Shown: positions 1 through 8,169, counted from the stretch's first letter. The stretch is 19,548 bases of DNA from Pseudomonadota bacterium (GCA_002704665.1 PAHB01000054.1:1-19548); one strand, 5' to 3'. Notes: generated from the sequence alone by a model not told the origin. Numbers and translations: made by a program.

Positions 1-192
1 AGAAAAAATATAAAGCAAGACAACACCGAACAGCATCGAACTAAGCCCTATAAAGCGAATTTGACCATTACTCATTTTAACAAGCCTCTTAAACATATCT
101 TTCCACAAGCTGGGCGAGACGAATGGAAAAATTCCCTCGAAAATTAAAATAACCGCCACCAGCACACCGAGACTGCCCGAGATAGGATCCAT
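1..192 (-). CDS. DUF2065 family small membrane protein (YjeT-like), partial at window edge
   Basis: The reading frame opens with ATG at 192 and runs for 64 codons to the window edge without a stop, so the 3' end is missing, though YjeT proteins are only about 60-65 residues and little can be lost. The translation begins MDPISGSLGVLVAVILIFEG and has two hydrophobic segments, at about residues 6-25 and 46-63, joined by a basic loop containing SLWKDMFKRL. This layout and the position just downstream of hflC match the DUF2065 family, which usually sits between hflC and hisZ-purA. Its function is not known. It probably lies in the inner membrane. I see no good ribosome binding site before the ATG. 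Assignment rests on motif and context, both seen by eye. Confidence 0.8.
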   Translation of the reverse strand, partial: MDPISGSLGVLVAVILIFEGIFPFVSPSLWKDMFKRLVKMSNGQIRFIGLSSMLFGVVLLYIFS

Positions 193-242
193 ATGTATAG
201 GATAGAGCTAGAAAAACATTTTTTTTCAAATTTTAGCAATCA

Positions 243-1118
243 TTACCGACGCGGCTTGGAAGATCGCAGATACTTAAAAAACTCAGACTCTGGATCAATG
301 ATCATCACATCGCTTTTCTCTCGAAAACTCTGCTTATAAGCCTCCAAACTTCGGTAAAAAGAATAAAATTCTGTGTCCTTTTCAAAAGCACTAGCGTAGG
401 TTGAGGCAGCGGTTGCGTCTCCCTGTCCTTTAACATTTTGTGCATCCCGATATGCTCTCGCAATTATCACCTCTTTATCTCTGTCGGCTTCAGCCCGTAT
501 TTTCTCAGCCTCCGCAAAACCTTGCGATCTAAGTTCATTGGCTACTCGTTTTCGCTCTGCCTCCATTCTCCTAAAAACCGCCTCACTAATATCCGGAGTA
601 AGGTCCACCCGTTTAAGCCTAACATCTAAAACTTCAACTCCAATCTTTCTTGCATCTACATCGACTTTTTCGCGCATGGTTTCCATTATTTGGTCTCTCT
701 CACCGGATATGACGTCGAGAACGGTACGCTTACCAAATTCTGCTCTCAAACTATCATTCACAGTTTGGGAAAGTCTTATACGTGCCCTTTGCTCATCGCC
801 ACCCACAGAAATGTAATATTGCTTCACATCAACAATTCGCCATTTCACAAAACTATCAACCAAAACATTCTTTTTTTCACTGGTCAAAAACCTCTCTGGT
901 TCCTCCGGATCAACCGTCAACGCACGTATATCAAAATATCTAACGTTATCGACTAAGGGAACCTTCCAAAAAAGGCCAGGAACTTCTTTTATACTGACAA
1001 CCTCCCCTAACCTAAAAACAATAGCCTGTTTCCTTTGATCGACAGTAAATAAACTCTGGCTGACAACCACCAAAACCAAAAGAAGAAAAAGTATGAGCGC
1101 ATTAGTTTTAGTCATCAT
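243..1118 (-). CDS. hflC: HflC, SPFH-domain subunit of the FtsH modulator complex
   Basis: HflC pairs with HflK to form a large membrane-anchored assembly around the FtsH protease and limits its attack on membrane proteins. The 291-residue product has an N-terminal transmembrane anchor (about residues 6-23), the SPFH/band 7 signature beginning FTVDQRKQAIVFRLGE, a charged coiled-coil stretch rich in Arg, Glu and Ala (about 180-225, with EAERKRVANELRSQGFAEAE) and a short soluble tail, the usual length and layout. Two ATG codons lie in tandem, at 1118 and 1115. The GGAGG at 1123-1127 is 4 bases from the first and 7 from the second, so the second (290 residues) may be the real start. The ATG at 1118 overlaps the hflK TGA, so the two genes are probably translationally coupled, giving matched amounts of both subunits. 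Confidence 0.95.
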   Translation of the reverse strand: MMTKTNALILFLLLVLVVVSQSLFTVDQRKQAIVFRLGEVVSIKEVPGLFWKVPLVDNVRYFDIRALTVDPEEPERFLTSEKKNVLVDSFVKWRIVDVKQYYISVGGDEQRARIRLSQTVNDSLRAEFGKRTVLDVISGERDQIMETMREKVDVDARKIGVEVLDVRLKRVDLTPDISEAVFRRMEAERKRVANELRSQGFAEAEKIRAEADRDKEVIIARAYRDAQNVKGQGDATAASTYASAFEKDTEFYSFYRSLEAYKQSFREKSDVMIIDPESEFFKYLRSSKPRR

Positions 1119-2284
1119 CTCACCTCCCTGTCACGGGTCCGTAATGCATCGCGGTCTCTGTTATTGTCTGAAGTTAAGGGAATGTCAAAATTTTCCCGGT
1201 TCCTTACACTAAAGTTACCGCCCCCTACCGAAGAACCACCGCCTATAAGTTTGTCGAGTGGCAGAAACAATAAGTTGCTATTAGCTTTTTGATCTATAAA
1301 GACCTTAGTCGAATTACTCAGAACCTCTTCATAGGCATCTAGATATAATCGATCTCGCGTAACTCTCGGTGCTTTTTTATATTCTGCTACGATTTGTTCA
1401 AACCGTGAAGCCTCACCTTCAGCCGCTGCCACCACTCTCTGCTTATATGCCTCAGCCTCTTCTAATAATCTTGCAGCAGTACCCTCCGCTTTAGGAACCA
1501 CATCATTTCGGTACGCTTGTCCCTCATTAATTTGTCTCTCCCTGTCTTGATTGGCTTTGACCGCGTCCGAAAAAGCCGCTTGTACTGGCTCTGGTGGTTG
1601 AGCATTTTGCATCGTAACCTGACTGACAACTATACCTGTACGATACCTGTCAAGCGTTTTTTGCATCAACGTTTTCGCATTAACCGCTATTTCTTCTCTT
1701 CCCTCATACAGTACGAAGTCCATTTTACTTTTACCTACAATTTCTCTTACTGCTGATTCCGCAACCTGCTTAACGGTTCTATCGGGGTTTCGGTCATAAA
1801 AAAGATAACTTTCAGGATCTGCTTTTACGTACTGCACAGCAAATTGGAGATCAACGATATTCTCATCGTCAGTTAACATCAATGCTTCGTCCTGAACCTT
1901 TGTACGCGCGGAATTACGGTATCCCACCTCAATCGTGTATACCTGAGATACATTTACAACCTCCGCAGTTTGAACAGGCCAAGGCCAATGCCAACGAGGC
2001 CCTGGCTCGGTAGTTTCCAAATATTTTCCAAACATCAAAACAACTCCGCGTTCACTTGCATCAACAATATAGAAGCCGCTGCCTGCCCAAAGTAGAACCA
2101 CCACCAAAATAACAAGACGGATGCCGGATGCACTCGGAAGCCCACTACCTCCTCCCGAATCCCCCCCCCCTTTTCCGAAGGTGCCACCCAATCGACTATT
2201 CAGCCGTCTCCACAATTCATCTAAATCCGGAGGCCCATCGCCGCCTCCACCATTTTTTCCCCAATTTGGATCATTTAAAGCCAT
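1115..2284 (-). CDS. hflK: HflK, SPFH-domain subunit of the FtsH modulator complex
   Basis: Partner of HflC in the FtsH-regulating membrane complex. The 389-residue protein has a Gly/Asp/Pro-rich N-terminal tail (residues 1-50, including NDPNWGK and several Gly runs), one transmembrane segment (about 56-74), the SPFH domain starting near IVDASERGVVLMFGKYLE, an Ala/Glu/Arg-rich helical region (about 255-300) and a polar C-terminal tail rich in Arg-Asp pairs. All of this is typical of HflK. The ATG at 2284 is preceded only by a weak AAAGA-like binding site. The stop overlaps the start of hflC. The N-terminal Gly run at residues 39-41 is encoded by ten consecutive G (plus-strand C at 2161-2170), listed separately because slippage there would abolish the protein. 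Confidence 0.95.
   Translation of the reverse strand: MALNDPNWGKNGGGGDGPPDLDELWRRLNSRLGGTFGKGGGDSGGGSGLPSASGIRLVILVVVLLWAGSGFYIVDASERGVVLMFGKYLETTEPGPRWHWPWPVQTAEVVNVSQVYTIEVGYRNSARTKVQDEALMLTDDENIVDLQFAVQYVKADPESYLFYDRNPDRTVKQVAESAVREIVGKSKMDFVLYEGREEIAVNAKTLMQKTLDRYRTGIVVSQVTMQNAQPPEPVQAAFSDAVKANQDRERQINEGQAYRNDVVPKAEGTAARLLEEAEAYKQRVVAAAEGEASRFEQIVAEYKKAPRVTRDRLYLDAYEEVLSNSTKVFIDQKANSNLLFLPLDKLIGGGSSVGGGNFSVRNRENFDIPLTSDNNRDRDALRTRDREVR
2161..2170. repeat. Homopolymer of ten C on the plus strand (ten G in the hflK coding strand)
   Basis: Positions 2161-2170 are ten C in a row on the plus strand, flanked by t on each side. In hflK this reads as three GGG codons (Gly39-Gly41) plus the first base of Asp42. 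It is the longest G/C homopolymer I noticed in this otherwise AT-rich window. It could be a slippage hotspot or could hide a sequencing length error; the frame is intact as given. Confidence 0.95.
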
Positions 2285-2308
2285 TTCAATCTTTCAATAT
2301 TTACAGTT

Positions 2309-3448
2309 TTAAGAATAGGTTAGCCTAGGACTTTGCAATTCCAGTTGGTCAGGTGCTGCATTGAACAAAAGTTCGTTTATGCATTGCCTAAGGTCATCAA
2401 GTCCCAATCCGTTTTTTGCGCTAACCCTCACGTTTTCGATTTTAGCACAAGGATGTCGTTTAATTCCGATATCTAACCTTGTTAAATCAGTTTTATTGAA
2501 AACAACTAATTGCGGCACTGTCTGTGCCCCAATCTCAAAAAGGACCTTGTTGACAGAGTCCATTTGAAGTTGTTTGTCGTCACATCCGCTATCTACAACA
2601 TGTATAAGCAAGTCTGAGCTCACGACTTCCTCTAGGGTCGCGCGAAAAGCTGCAATCAAGGTGTGCGGCAAATCTCTTATGAATCCAACGGTGTCAGATA
2701 GTAAAACTGTTTTATCGTAAGAGTTATTTAATTTGCGTGTTTTTGTATCAAGAGTTGCAAATAACTGATTCGCCGCATAGGTAGATTGCCTCGTTAATTT
2801 ATTAAACATTGTAGATTTTCCCGTGTTTGTATATCCGATAAGCGAAACCACTGGCACACGATTACGATTTCTAGACCTTCTCTGCGTTTTGCGTCTACGT
2901 ACAATGGACTCGATCCGATTTTTCAGCAACTTAATCCTTTTTCCTATTAATCGGCGGTCAGTCTCTAGTTGGCTCTCTCCCGGACCTCTTAAACCAATCC
3001 CTCCCTTTTGCCGTTCTAGGTGGGTCCATCCGCGGATTAGCCTCGTCGATAAATATTCCAGTTGCGCTAATTCAACCTGAAGCTTTCCCTCGTGACTCTT
3101 GGCCCTTTGTGCAAAAATATCTAAAATGAGGCTAGATCTATCAACCACTCTCACTCCGATAAACCTCTCAAGGTTCCTTTGCTGCACCGGTGACAATTCA
3201 TGATTAAAAATTACCACATTAGCGTTATTATTGTTGACAATTTCTTTTATCTCTATAACTTTTCCCTTCCGCGCGAGCATGTCTGGGCTGGGACGGTCAC
3301 AGCGCCCTCCGACCAATGCAGTCACTAAAGCACCGGCGCTCGTCACCAAACTTGTGGCTTCATTTGGAATTTTTTTCCCAAAATGAAATCCGTTAAGATC
3401 AACGACCACGGCACTGGGACGATTGCTTTGGCTAGCATTACTTTTCAA
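2309..3448 (-). CDS. hflX: HflX, ribosome-associated GTPase
   Basis: HflX binds the 50S subunit and splits stalled ribosomes under stress. The 379-residue protein has the N-terminal HflX domain, then the diagnostic GLRGPGESQLETDRR (152-166), and a G domain with G1 GYTNTGKST (205-213), G2 FATLD (230-234), G3 DTVGF (252-256), G4 NKTD (318-321) and G5 SAK (near 341). It is shorter at the C-terminus than E. coli HflX (426). The usual N-terminal Gly-x-Gly-Lys motif appears as ARKGKVIEI (59-67), with Arg and Lys where Gly and Ser/Thr are common. The start is TTG at 3448: no ATG is close by, and GGAG at 3456-3459 ends 7 bases upstream, overlapping the end of hfq. Translation is therefore probably coupled to hfq. 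Confidence 0.93.
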   Translation of the reverse strand: MKSNASQSNRPSAVVVDLNGFHFGKKIPNEATSLVTSAGALVTALVGGRCDRPSPDMLARKGKVIEIKEIVNNNNANVVIFNHELSPVQQRNLERFIGVRVVDRSSLILDIFAQRAKSHEGKLQVELAQLEYLSTRLIRGWTHLERQKGGIGLRGPGESQLETDRRLIGKRIKLLKNRIESIVRRRKTQRRSRNRNRVPVVSLIGYTNTGKSTMFNKLTRQSTYAANQLFATLDTKTRKLNNSYDKTVLLSDTVGFIRDLPHTLIAAFRATLEEVVSSDLLIHVVDSGCDDKQLQMDSVNKVLFEIGAQTVPQLVVFNKTDLTRLDIGIKRHPCAKIENVRVSAKNGLGLDDLRQCINELLFNAAPDQLELQSPRLTYS

Positions 3449-3452
3449 AGAG

Positions 3453-3677
3453 CTACTCCGAGGGCAAATTTACTGATTTAGCTGGAACTATTGTAGAGAT
3501 AGCATGTTTGTAAACTACCTGTGTGACTGTATTTTTTAATAAAATAACGTATTGATCGAAAGAGTCGATATGACCCTGCAACTTAATTCCGTTAACCAAG
3601 TAGATGGAAACTGAGACCCTTTCCTTGCGCAATAGATTAAGAAATGGATCCTGCAGTAATTGTCCTTTCCCCGTCAT
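3453..3677 (-). CDS. hfq: Hfq, Sm-like RNA chaperone
   Basis: Hfq is a hexameric RNA-binding protein that pairs small RNAs with mRNAs. The protein shows the family's near-invariant core: GQLLQDPFLNLLRKERV, then SIYLVNGIKLQG (Sm1), then YKHAISTIVP (Sm2, with the KH pair of the proximal U-binding face). I place the start at the ATG at 3677, giving 74 residues beginning MTGKGQ: AGGAG at 3685-3689 ends exactly 7 bases upstream, and homologues begin MxKGQ. An in-frame extension to 3737 exists, but its residues look unlike Hfq. The C-terminal tail is only about 8 residues past the Sm2 strand (VNLPSE end), much shorter than the E. coli tail. It follows der by about 90 bases and precedes hflX by 4, the usual betaproteobacterial order. 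Confidence 0.95.
   Translation of the reverse strand: MTGKGQLLQDPFLNLLRKERVSVSIYLVNGIKLQGHIDSFDQYVILLKNTVTQVVYKHAISTIVPAKSVNLPSE
3456..3459 (-). promoter_or_regulatory. Ribosome binding site that sets the TTG start of hflX
   Basis: GGAG on the minus strand lies inside the last sense codons of hfq, just before its TAG stop, and ends 7 bases before the TTG at 3448. It supports TTG as the hflX start and implies that ribosomes finishing hfq uncover or reuse this site. Confidence 0.7.
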
Positions 3678-3684
3678 ATTCATT

Positions 3685-3689
3685 CTCCT
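3685..3689 (-). promoter_or_regulatory. Ribosome binding site that sets the hfq start
   Basis: AGGAG on the minus strand ends 7 bases before the ATG at 3677 and only 1 base before another ATG at 3683. The spacing favours 3677 and argues against the longer 94-residue reading from 3737. Confidence 0.8.
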
Positions 3690-3769
3690 AGTTCGACTTG
3701 AACGTTGACCCGATACTAACACAGTAATGGATCCCACAACCTAATTCTAGAACTGTATAATTTTTTTAC

Positions 3770-5101
3770 CTAACGTGCATAAGGGTTCTCAGAGCTTCGA
3801 AAAATTAACTTGACCGGAGTTCCTTTTAGAGCGAAGTTTTCTATAAAAAAATTCTGAAGAAAACGTCGGTAACTATTTGGTATTTTTTGCAGTCCATTGC
3901 CATGTATTATGATCCGAGGTGGGCTTGTGCCTCCCTGATGGGCAAATTTTAGCTTGGGCCTATAACGCCCGGACATAGGAGGAGACTGCCGTTCCACGGC
4001 ATCCCGCAAAACCCGGTTAAGCCGAGCCGAGGATAAATGCGTCGTGGCTGCTTTAAAGGCAGTCTGCACACCTCTCAATAATTGATTTACACCAACACCA
4101 GTAAGAGCAGAAATATAGACTGTATCCGAAAAACTAAGAAATTTTAATTTTTCCTGAATAGTATCTTTGAAAAACTTTTTCTCTAGATTGGAAAGAATAT
4201 CCCATTTATTAACTGCTACAACCAAAGCTTTGCCAGCTTCAAAAACATATCCTCCCAGACGAGCATCTTGCTCGGAGAGCCCTGATGAAGCGTCAATTGT
4301 TAGAATAATCACGTCCGCTATATTTATCGAGTGTAGGGTTTTTATGACCGAAAACTTTTCCACATCATCAACGACTTTTGACTTTTTCCTGACTCCGGCA
4401 GTGTCAATTAAAAGGTAGTCTGTTTTTCTGTAGGAGAAGTCAACAAAAATCGAATCTCTGGTAGTCCCGGGCTCGTCCCTAGTAATCAGTCTTTCTTCGC
4501 CTAACAAATAATTAACTAGGGTAGATTTGCCAACATTCGGCTTTCCGATAACAGCAATTTTTGTTTTACCTTTATTTTTTATTTCCAACTCAGGAAGATC
4601 GCAACTTTCTCCTCCTTCGCTTATACGGTTCATTAATTCGAAAATTCCGTCTCCATGTAGAGCTGAGATAATTAATGGGTCTCCGTATCCCAAAGCCGAA
4701 AACTCACTCAAAGCCAGATCACTGTCCAAACCCTCGGCTTTGTTAACAACTAAAATTGCGATTTTACCCAGTCGACGCAAATTGGATGCTATCTCGATAT
4801 CTCTCGGCAATAATCCCGCTCGAGCATCAACCATAAAAAAAACTGTATCGGCTTCCACAACCGCCTGAACGGTCTGTTTTACCATATCCGATTCCACACT
4901 CTCTGATTGAGCCTCCTCCCAGCCACCTGTATCAATAACAATATGTTTTTTTTGGTCAGAATTAAAAAAACCAAAATGCCGGTCTCGAGTGAGACCAGCT
5001 CTTTTCCCAACAATTGCGTCACGAGATTTAGTCAATCTGTTGAATAATGTTGATTTTCCAACGTTCGAACGTCCCACCAATACTATCGATTTAGTGAACA
5101 T
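3770..5101 (-). CDS. der: Der (EngA), double-GTPase 50S ribosome assembly factor
   Basis: Der is an essential GTPase for late 50S subunit maturation. It has two tandem G domains followed by a KH-like C-terminal domain. Numbered from the ATG, the first domain has GRSNVGKST (10-18), DTGGW (57-61) and NKAE (120-123); the second has GKPNVGKST (186-194), DTAG (233-236) and NKWD (298-301); the basic C-terminus (about 345-443) includes SPPMSGRYRPKLKFAHQGG and GTPVKLIFR. At 443 residues it is normal length. The frame can also start at TTG (5107), but ATG at 5101 puts the G1 motif at the expected distance from the N-terminus. The first G1 reads GRSN where GRPN is usual. It follows bamB with a gap of about 10 bases, as in E. 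coli and betaproteobacteria. Confidence 0.95.
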   Translation of the reverse strand: MFTKSIVLVGRSNVGKSTLFNRLTKSRDAIVGKRAGLTRDRHFGFFNSDQKKHIVIDTGGWEEAQSESVESDMVKQTVQAVVEADTVFFMVDARAGLLPRDIEIASNLRRLGKIAILVVNKAEGLDSDLALSEFSALGYGDPLIISALHGDGIFELMNRISEGGESCDLPELEIKNKGKTKIAVIGKPNVGKSTLVNYLLGEERLITRDEPGTTRDSIFVDFSYRKTDYLLIDTAGVRKKSKVVDDVEKFSVIKTLHSINIADVIILTIDASSGLSEQDARLGGYVFEAGKALVVAVNKWDILSNLEKKFFKDTIQEKLKFLSFSDTVYISALTGVGVNQLLRGVQTAFKAATTHLSSARLNRVLRDAVERQSPPMSGRYRPKLKFAHQGGTSPPRIIIHGNGLQKIPNSYRRFLQNFFIENFALKGTPVKLIFRSSENPYAR

Positions 5102-5111
5102 TTCCAAGATT

Positions 5112-6257
5112 TTAATTCACAATCACAGATAATGAGTACATTCGCCCCCCTACAGATTGCAGGTAAACAGCATCTCCGTTTCCGATAACCGGCCCAGCGA
5201 AACCACTCTTATCGATTAATCTCCTCCCGAGAACCCTACCGTCAGCTCGTGAAAGGACGTGAATAAAACCCTCTGAGTCTCCGACCAAAATCCAATTTTT
5301 GTGCAGATACGGAGCAGTTAAATTTCTCTTGTAGAGTGTCTCTTGATTCCAAATGCTGGTGCCCGTCGATTTCTCTAATGCAATGATGAAGTCAGACTCA
5401 TTTGTATAGAAAATATCTTTATCTCCTCCACCAAGACCTTTCGAACTAGAAGCTTTTCGAGCCCATATTCGCCTTCCCGAATCTTTTTCGTAGCATGCAA
5501 CATTACCGTTGAGTGCTATAGCGCAGACTGTTTGATTATCGATAAGAGGAGATCCGACTACATCTGACATTCTTTCTAATTCATTCGTACCTGTTTTTTG
5601 AGCAACAACCACATCCCACTTAACCTCTCCGCCAGATGAATCTAATAAAACCAAACGACCATCTGCCAAGCCTACAGCGATGTTCCCCTCGCCATCAGCC
5701 GATACGGTTGAATTTGACCTCAATATTAACGCAGGTTGGCTAACCTCATACCTCCATAAAACTTTTCCGTCTCCTCTATCTAAGGCTAAAATGTCACCAC
5801 TCCCCCCTCTTACAACTATCATTTCGCCCGTTACTTTTGCTGGTCCAAGTATTTGGCTATTGATCATTGTTTGCCATAAAATTTCGCCACTCTTGATGTT
5901 AACCGCTAAAGCCTCGCCCCTCACAGTCCCGGCTATGAGAATCTGATCTGATAGCCCTACCCCACCGGCGAGTTGTCGACCAGCATTTATCTTAATAACT
6001 AATTTTCCCGTTTCAGAATTAAAACAAGAAATTTTTCCCTCCAGTCCCGCACCACATAACAAATCGTCATATCGTGCCGGTACAAATTGATATGCTCCAG
6101 GGTCTCCAACTGATTTTTCCCAATTAATACCAATATCTACTAAAGGAGAATTTAACTTGTTGAGGGGAGGAATTTCCGATCCCTTCGACGCGCAACCAAA
6201 TATAAAAATCAAAGAAACAAATCCAGCAATTACTTTAATAGGGAAATTTGTACTCAT
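5112..6257 (-). CDS. bamB: BamB, outer-membrane assembly lipoprotein
   Basis: BamB is a beta-propeller lipoprotein of the BAM complex, which inserts beta-barrel proteins into the outer membrane. The 381-residue product starts with a lipoprotein signal: a hydrophobic stretch ending FIFGC, with the lipidated Cys at residue 22. The mature part repeats PQQ-like propeller blades, recognisable by phrases such as GKISCFNSETGKLV, VNIKSGEILWQ, LDRGDGKVLWRYE and ALEKSTGTSIWNQE, ending with HVLSRADGRVLGRR. Its ATG overlaps the yfgM TGA in an ATGA, so the two are probably translationally coupled. YfgM and BamB are neighbours across Gram-negatives, and der follows immediately. Length and repeats fit the family. 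Confidence 0.93.
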   Translation of the reverse strand: MSTNFPIKVIAGFVSLIFIFGCASKGSEIPPLNKLNSPLVDIGINWEKSVGDPGAYQFVPARYDDLLCGAGLEGKISCFNSETGKLVIKINAGRQLAGGVGLSDQILIAGTVRGEALAVNIKSGEILWQTMINSQILGPAKVTGEMIVVRGGSGDILALDRGDGKVLWRYEVSQPALILRSNSTVSADGEGNIAVGLADGRLVLLDSSGGEVKWDVVVAQKTGTNELERMSDVVGSPLIDNQTVCAIALNGNVACYEKDSGRRIWARKASSSKGLGGGDKDIFYTNESDFIIALEKSTGTSIWNQETLYKRNLTAPYLHKNWILVGDSEGFIHVLSRADGRVLGRRLIDKSGFAGPVIGNGDAVYLQSVGGRMYSLSVIVN

Positions 6258-6886
6258 CTTAAACTTTCCATAGAATCTTTTTTCATTTCAATAATCCCTT
6301 TCCATGAATTTGTAGAGTTACCACCCGTCAGCGCCTCATTCGAAGAGGATATAGCTCCATCGTAGTCCTTTTTTTGAAAGAGCAGATCAGATTTAAGGTC
6401 AGCAACCAATGATTCAAATGACACATCATCAATTTCACTGATCAATGTTAAAGCGTCATCATATTTTTTTTGATCAATTAGCACCGAGACCAACCTAATT
6501 TTTGCCAACGCGTTTGTATGATCGGTCGAACTATTTGAAACCACATGCCTTATATACTCCTCAGCTTGGGCGAAATCGCCTTTTTGGTGCGCTAGCCGAG
6601 CCACTTTCAATCTTGCGAAATTAGCATATATCGTCGTTCCATGGCTATCGATGATCTTTCTTAGAATTTCCGTGGCCTCATCGAGACTCCCGTTATTTAC
6701 CACCTCTTCTAATTCGCTATAAATATAGGCTGCTTGCACAGATTGCTTGTGTTTATACTGTCCCCAAAGTGAAGCACCTCCCAGGCCAATACTTACGGTT
6801 GCAACCAGAATTAAAACTTGATTGCCATATGTTTTCCACCAAGCCTTAATTGCATCTATTTTTTCCTGATCTTCAATGCTATTCAT
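6254..6886 (-). CDS. yfgM: YfgM-like membrane-anchored TPR protein (ancillary translocon factor)
   Basis: The 210-residue protein has a short cytoplasmic start (EDQEKIDAIKAWWKTYGNQ), one transmembrane segment (about 23-41), and a periplasmic part made of helical TPR-like repeats. The opening with its WWKTYGN and the domain layout are typical of the YfgM/DUF2133 family. In E. coli, YfgM associates with the SecYEG translocon and the chaperone PpiD and helps hand exported proteins to periplasmic chaperones; that role is carried over here by similarity. It overlaps hisS upstream (ATGA, 6883-6886) and bamB downstream (ATGA, 6254-6257), so all three are likely co-translated. Confidence 0.9.
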   Translation of the reverse strand: MNSIEDQEKIDAIKAWWKTYGNQVLILVATVSIGLGGASLWGQYKHKQSVQAAYIYSELEEVVNNGSLDEATEILRKIIDSHGTTIYANFARLKVARLAHQKGDFAQAEEYIRHVVSNSSTDHTNALAKIRLVSVLIDQKKYDDALTLISEIDDVSFESLVADLKSDLLFQKKDYDGAISSSNEALTGGNSTNSWKGIIEMKKDSMESLR

Positions 6887-8169
6887 AAATTTTTTTCCTT
6901 AACTCCGAATTTTTCACTTTTTATTTTTTTTGTTGCATTTTTTAACGTTAATAACTCTTGAGGAGTTCTACTTCTAAGGGGCTTAAGTGACACTAATTCG
7001 CTCGCTGCCTCATCCTCACCGATAATAATTGCATAATCAGCTCCGCTTGAGTCGGCTCGTTTTATCTGACTTTTGAAGCTCCCAGAATCATAGTTAAAAA
7101 CAACACTGACCCCCTCCTCCCTCAGAAGAGAGGCAGCATACCATGCATATTCTCGAGCAATCTGTCCATCAAAAATCATATAAACATCAATAGAGTTAAC
7201 CTTTGGAGGGATTTCTTTTAACATAAGGAGCTCAATAACGCGCTCCATGCCGACGGCAAAGCCACAAGCGGGGGTATCCTTCCCACCAATTTGCGAGCAA
7301 AGTGCGTCATATCGACCACCCGCGCTGACCGTTCCCTGCGACCCCAAAGATTCGGTGGTCCACTCGTAAATCAAATCATTGTAGTAGTCCAGCCCCCGAA
7401 CAAGGTAATTATTAACAGTGTAGCCCACACCCATTTTATCAAGTGTCTTTTTGATAGAATCAAAACGGTTAAGAGAATTTTTATCTAAATAGTCTATAAT
7501 CTTTGGTCCATTAGAAACAATTTCTCTGGTGTTTGCATCTTTGCTATCCAATATTCTTAACGGATTGGTTGCTAATCTCTTCCTTGAATTTTCGTCAATG
7601 GATTCCAAGTGATTCCTTAAATATTTGACTAAAGCTTTTTTATATTCCTCTCTTGTCTCGAGATTACCTAGCGAGTTTATTTCTAACTGAAGATCTGAAA
7701 TTTCCAACATTTGCCATAGCTTGTTATTAATAAGTAAGTGCTCTGTGTCAGCTTCATATCCGTCAAAACCAACTGCTTCGACACCTAATTGATGAAATTG
7801 TCGATATCTTCCTTTCTGCGGTCTTTCGTGCCTAAACATAGGCCCCATATACCAAAGCCTTTTGCCTCCGCCGTATACAAGATTGTGTTGAATAACGGCT
7901 CTCACGCAGGCTGCTGTACCCTCTGGCCGAAGTGTGAGGCTTTCGCCATTCATTTGGTCTTTAAATGTATACATTTCTTTCTCAACTATATCGGTAACCT
8001 CGCCAAGCGAACGGGTAAAAAGATCCGTTTTTTCGACTATCGGGGTCCGTATATTACCGTAGCCAAAAATAACCATTACTTCCCTTACTACTTCCTCAAG
8101 GTGATTCCACACCGCTTCCTTTTCAGGGGGTATGTCATTCATTCCTCGCACTGCTCTTATAGAATCCAT
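6883..8169 (-). CDS. hisS: HisS, histidyl-tRNA synthetase
   Basis: Charges tRNA-His with histidine. The 428-residue class II enzyme starts with the usual IRAVRGMNDI, then shows RPEGT (81-85), motif 2 with MFRHERPQKGRYRQFHQ (111-127), the histidine-specific motif LVRGLDYYN (256-264), GGRYD (284-288) and motif 3 GFAVGMER (303-310). A C-terminal anticodon-binding domain follows (about 325-420). The length is normal and all key motifs are intact. This is the synthetase rather than HisZ, because motif 2 and the histidine-A motif are both complete. The ATG at 8169 has only a weak AAGA upstream. The stop overlaps the yfgM start, and ispG lies about 20 bases upstream, the conserved ispG-hisS-yfgM-bamB order. 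Confidence 0.96.
   Translation of the reverse strand: MDSIRAVRGMNDIPPEKEAVWNHLEEVVREVMVIFGYGNIRTPIVEKTDLFTRSLGEVTDIVEKEMYTFKDQMNGESLTLRPEGTAACVRAVIQHNLVYGGGKRLWYMGPMFRHERPQKGRYRQFHQLGVEAVGFDGYEADTEHLLINNKLWQMLEISDLQLEINSLGNLETREEYKKALVKYLRNHLESIDENSRKRLATNPLRILDSKDANTREIVSNGPKIIDYLDKNSLNRFDSIKKTLDKMGVGYTVNNYLVRGLDYYNDLIYEWTTESLGSQGTVSAGGRYDALCSQIGGKDTPACGFAVGMERVIELLMLKEIPPKVNSIDVYMIFDGQIAREYAWYAASLLREEGVSVVFNYDSGSFKSQIKRADSSGADYAIIIGEDEAASELVSLKPLRSRTPQELLTLKNATKKIKSEKFGVKEKNL

Noticed and set aside
211..227. A/T-only inverted repeat between hflC and the DUF2065 gene, possible terminator
   Set aside because: The stem has almost no G-C pairs and would not be stable, and the genes on both sides are normally co-transcribed.
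3690..3769. Independent hfq promoter in the der-hfq gap
   Set aside because: Separate hfq promoters are known in other bacteria, but I found no pair of -35 and -10 boxes with suitable spacing here.
4527..4868. Open frame of 113 codons on the plus strand
   Set aside because: Antisense to der; Ser/Pro-rich shadow of the GTPase coding sequence.
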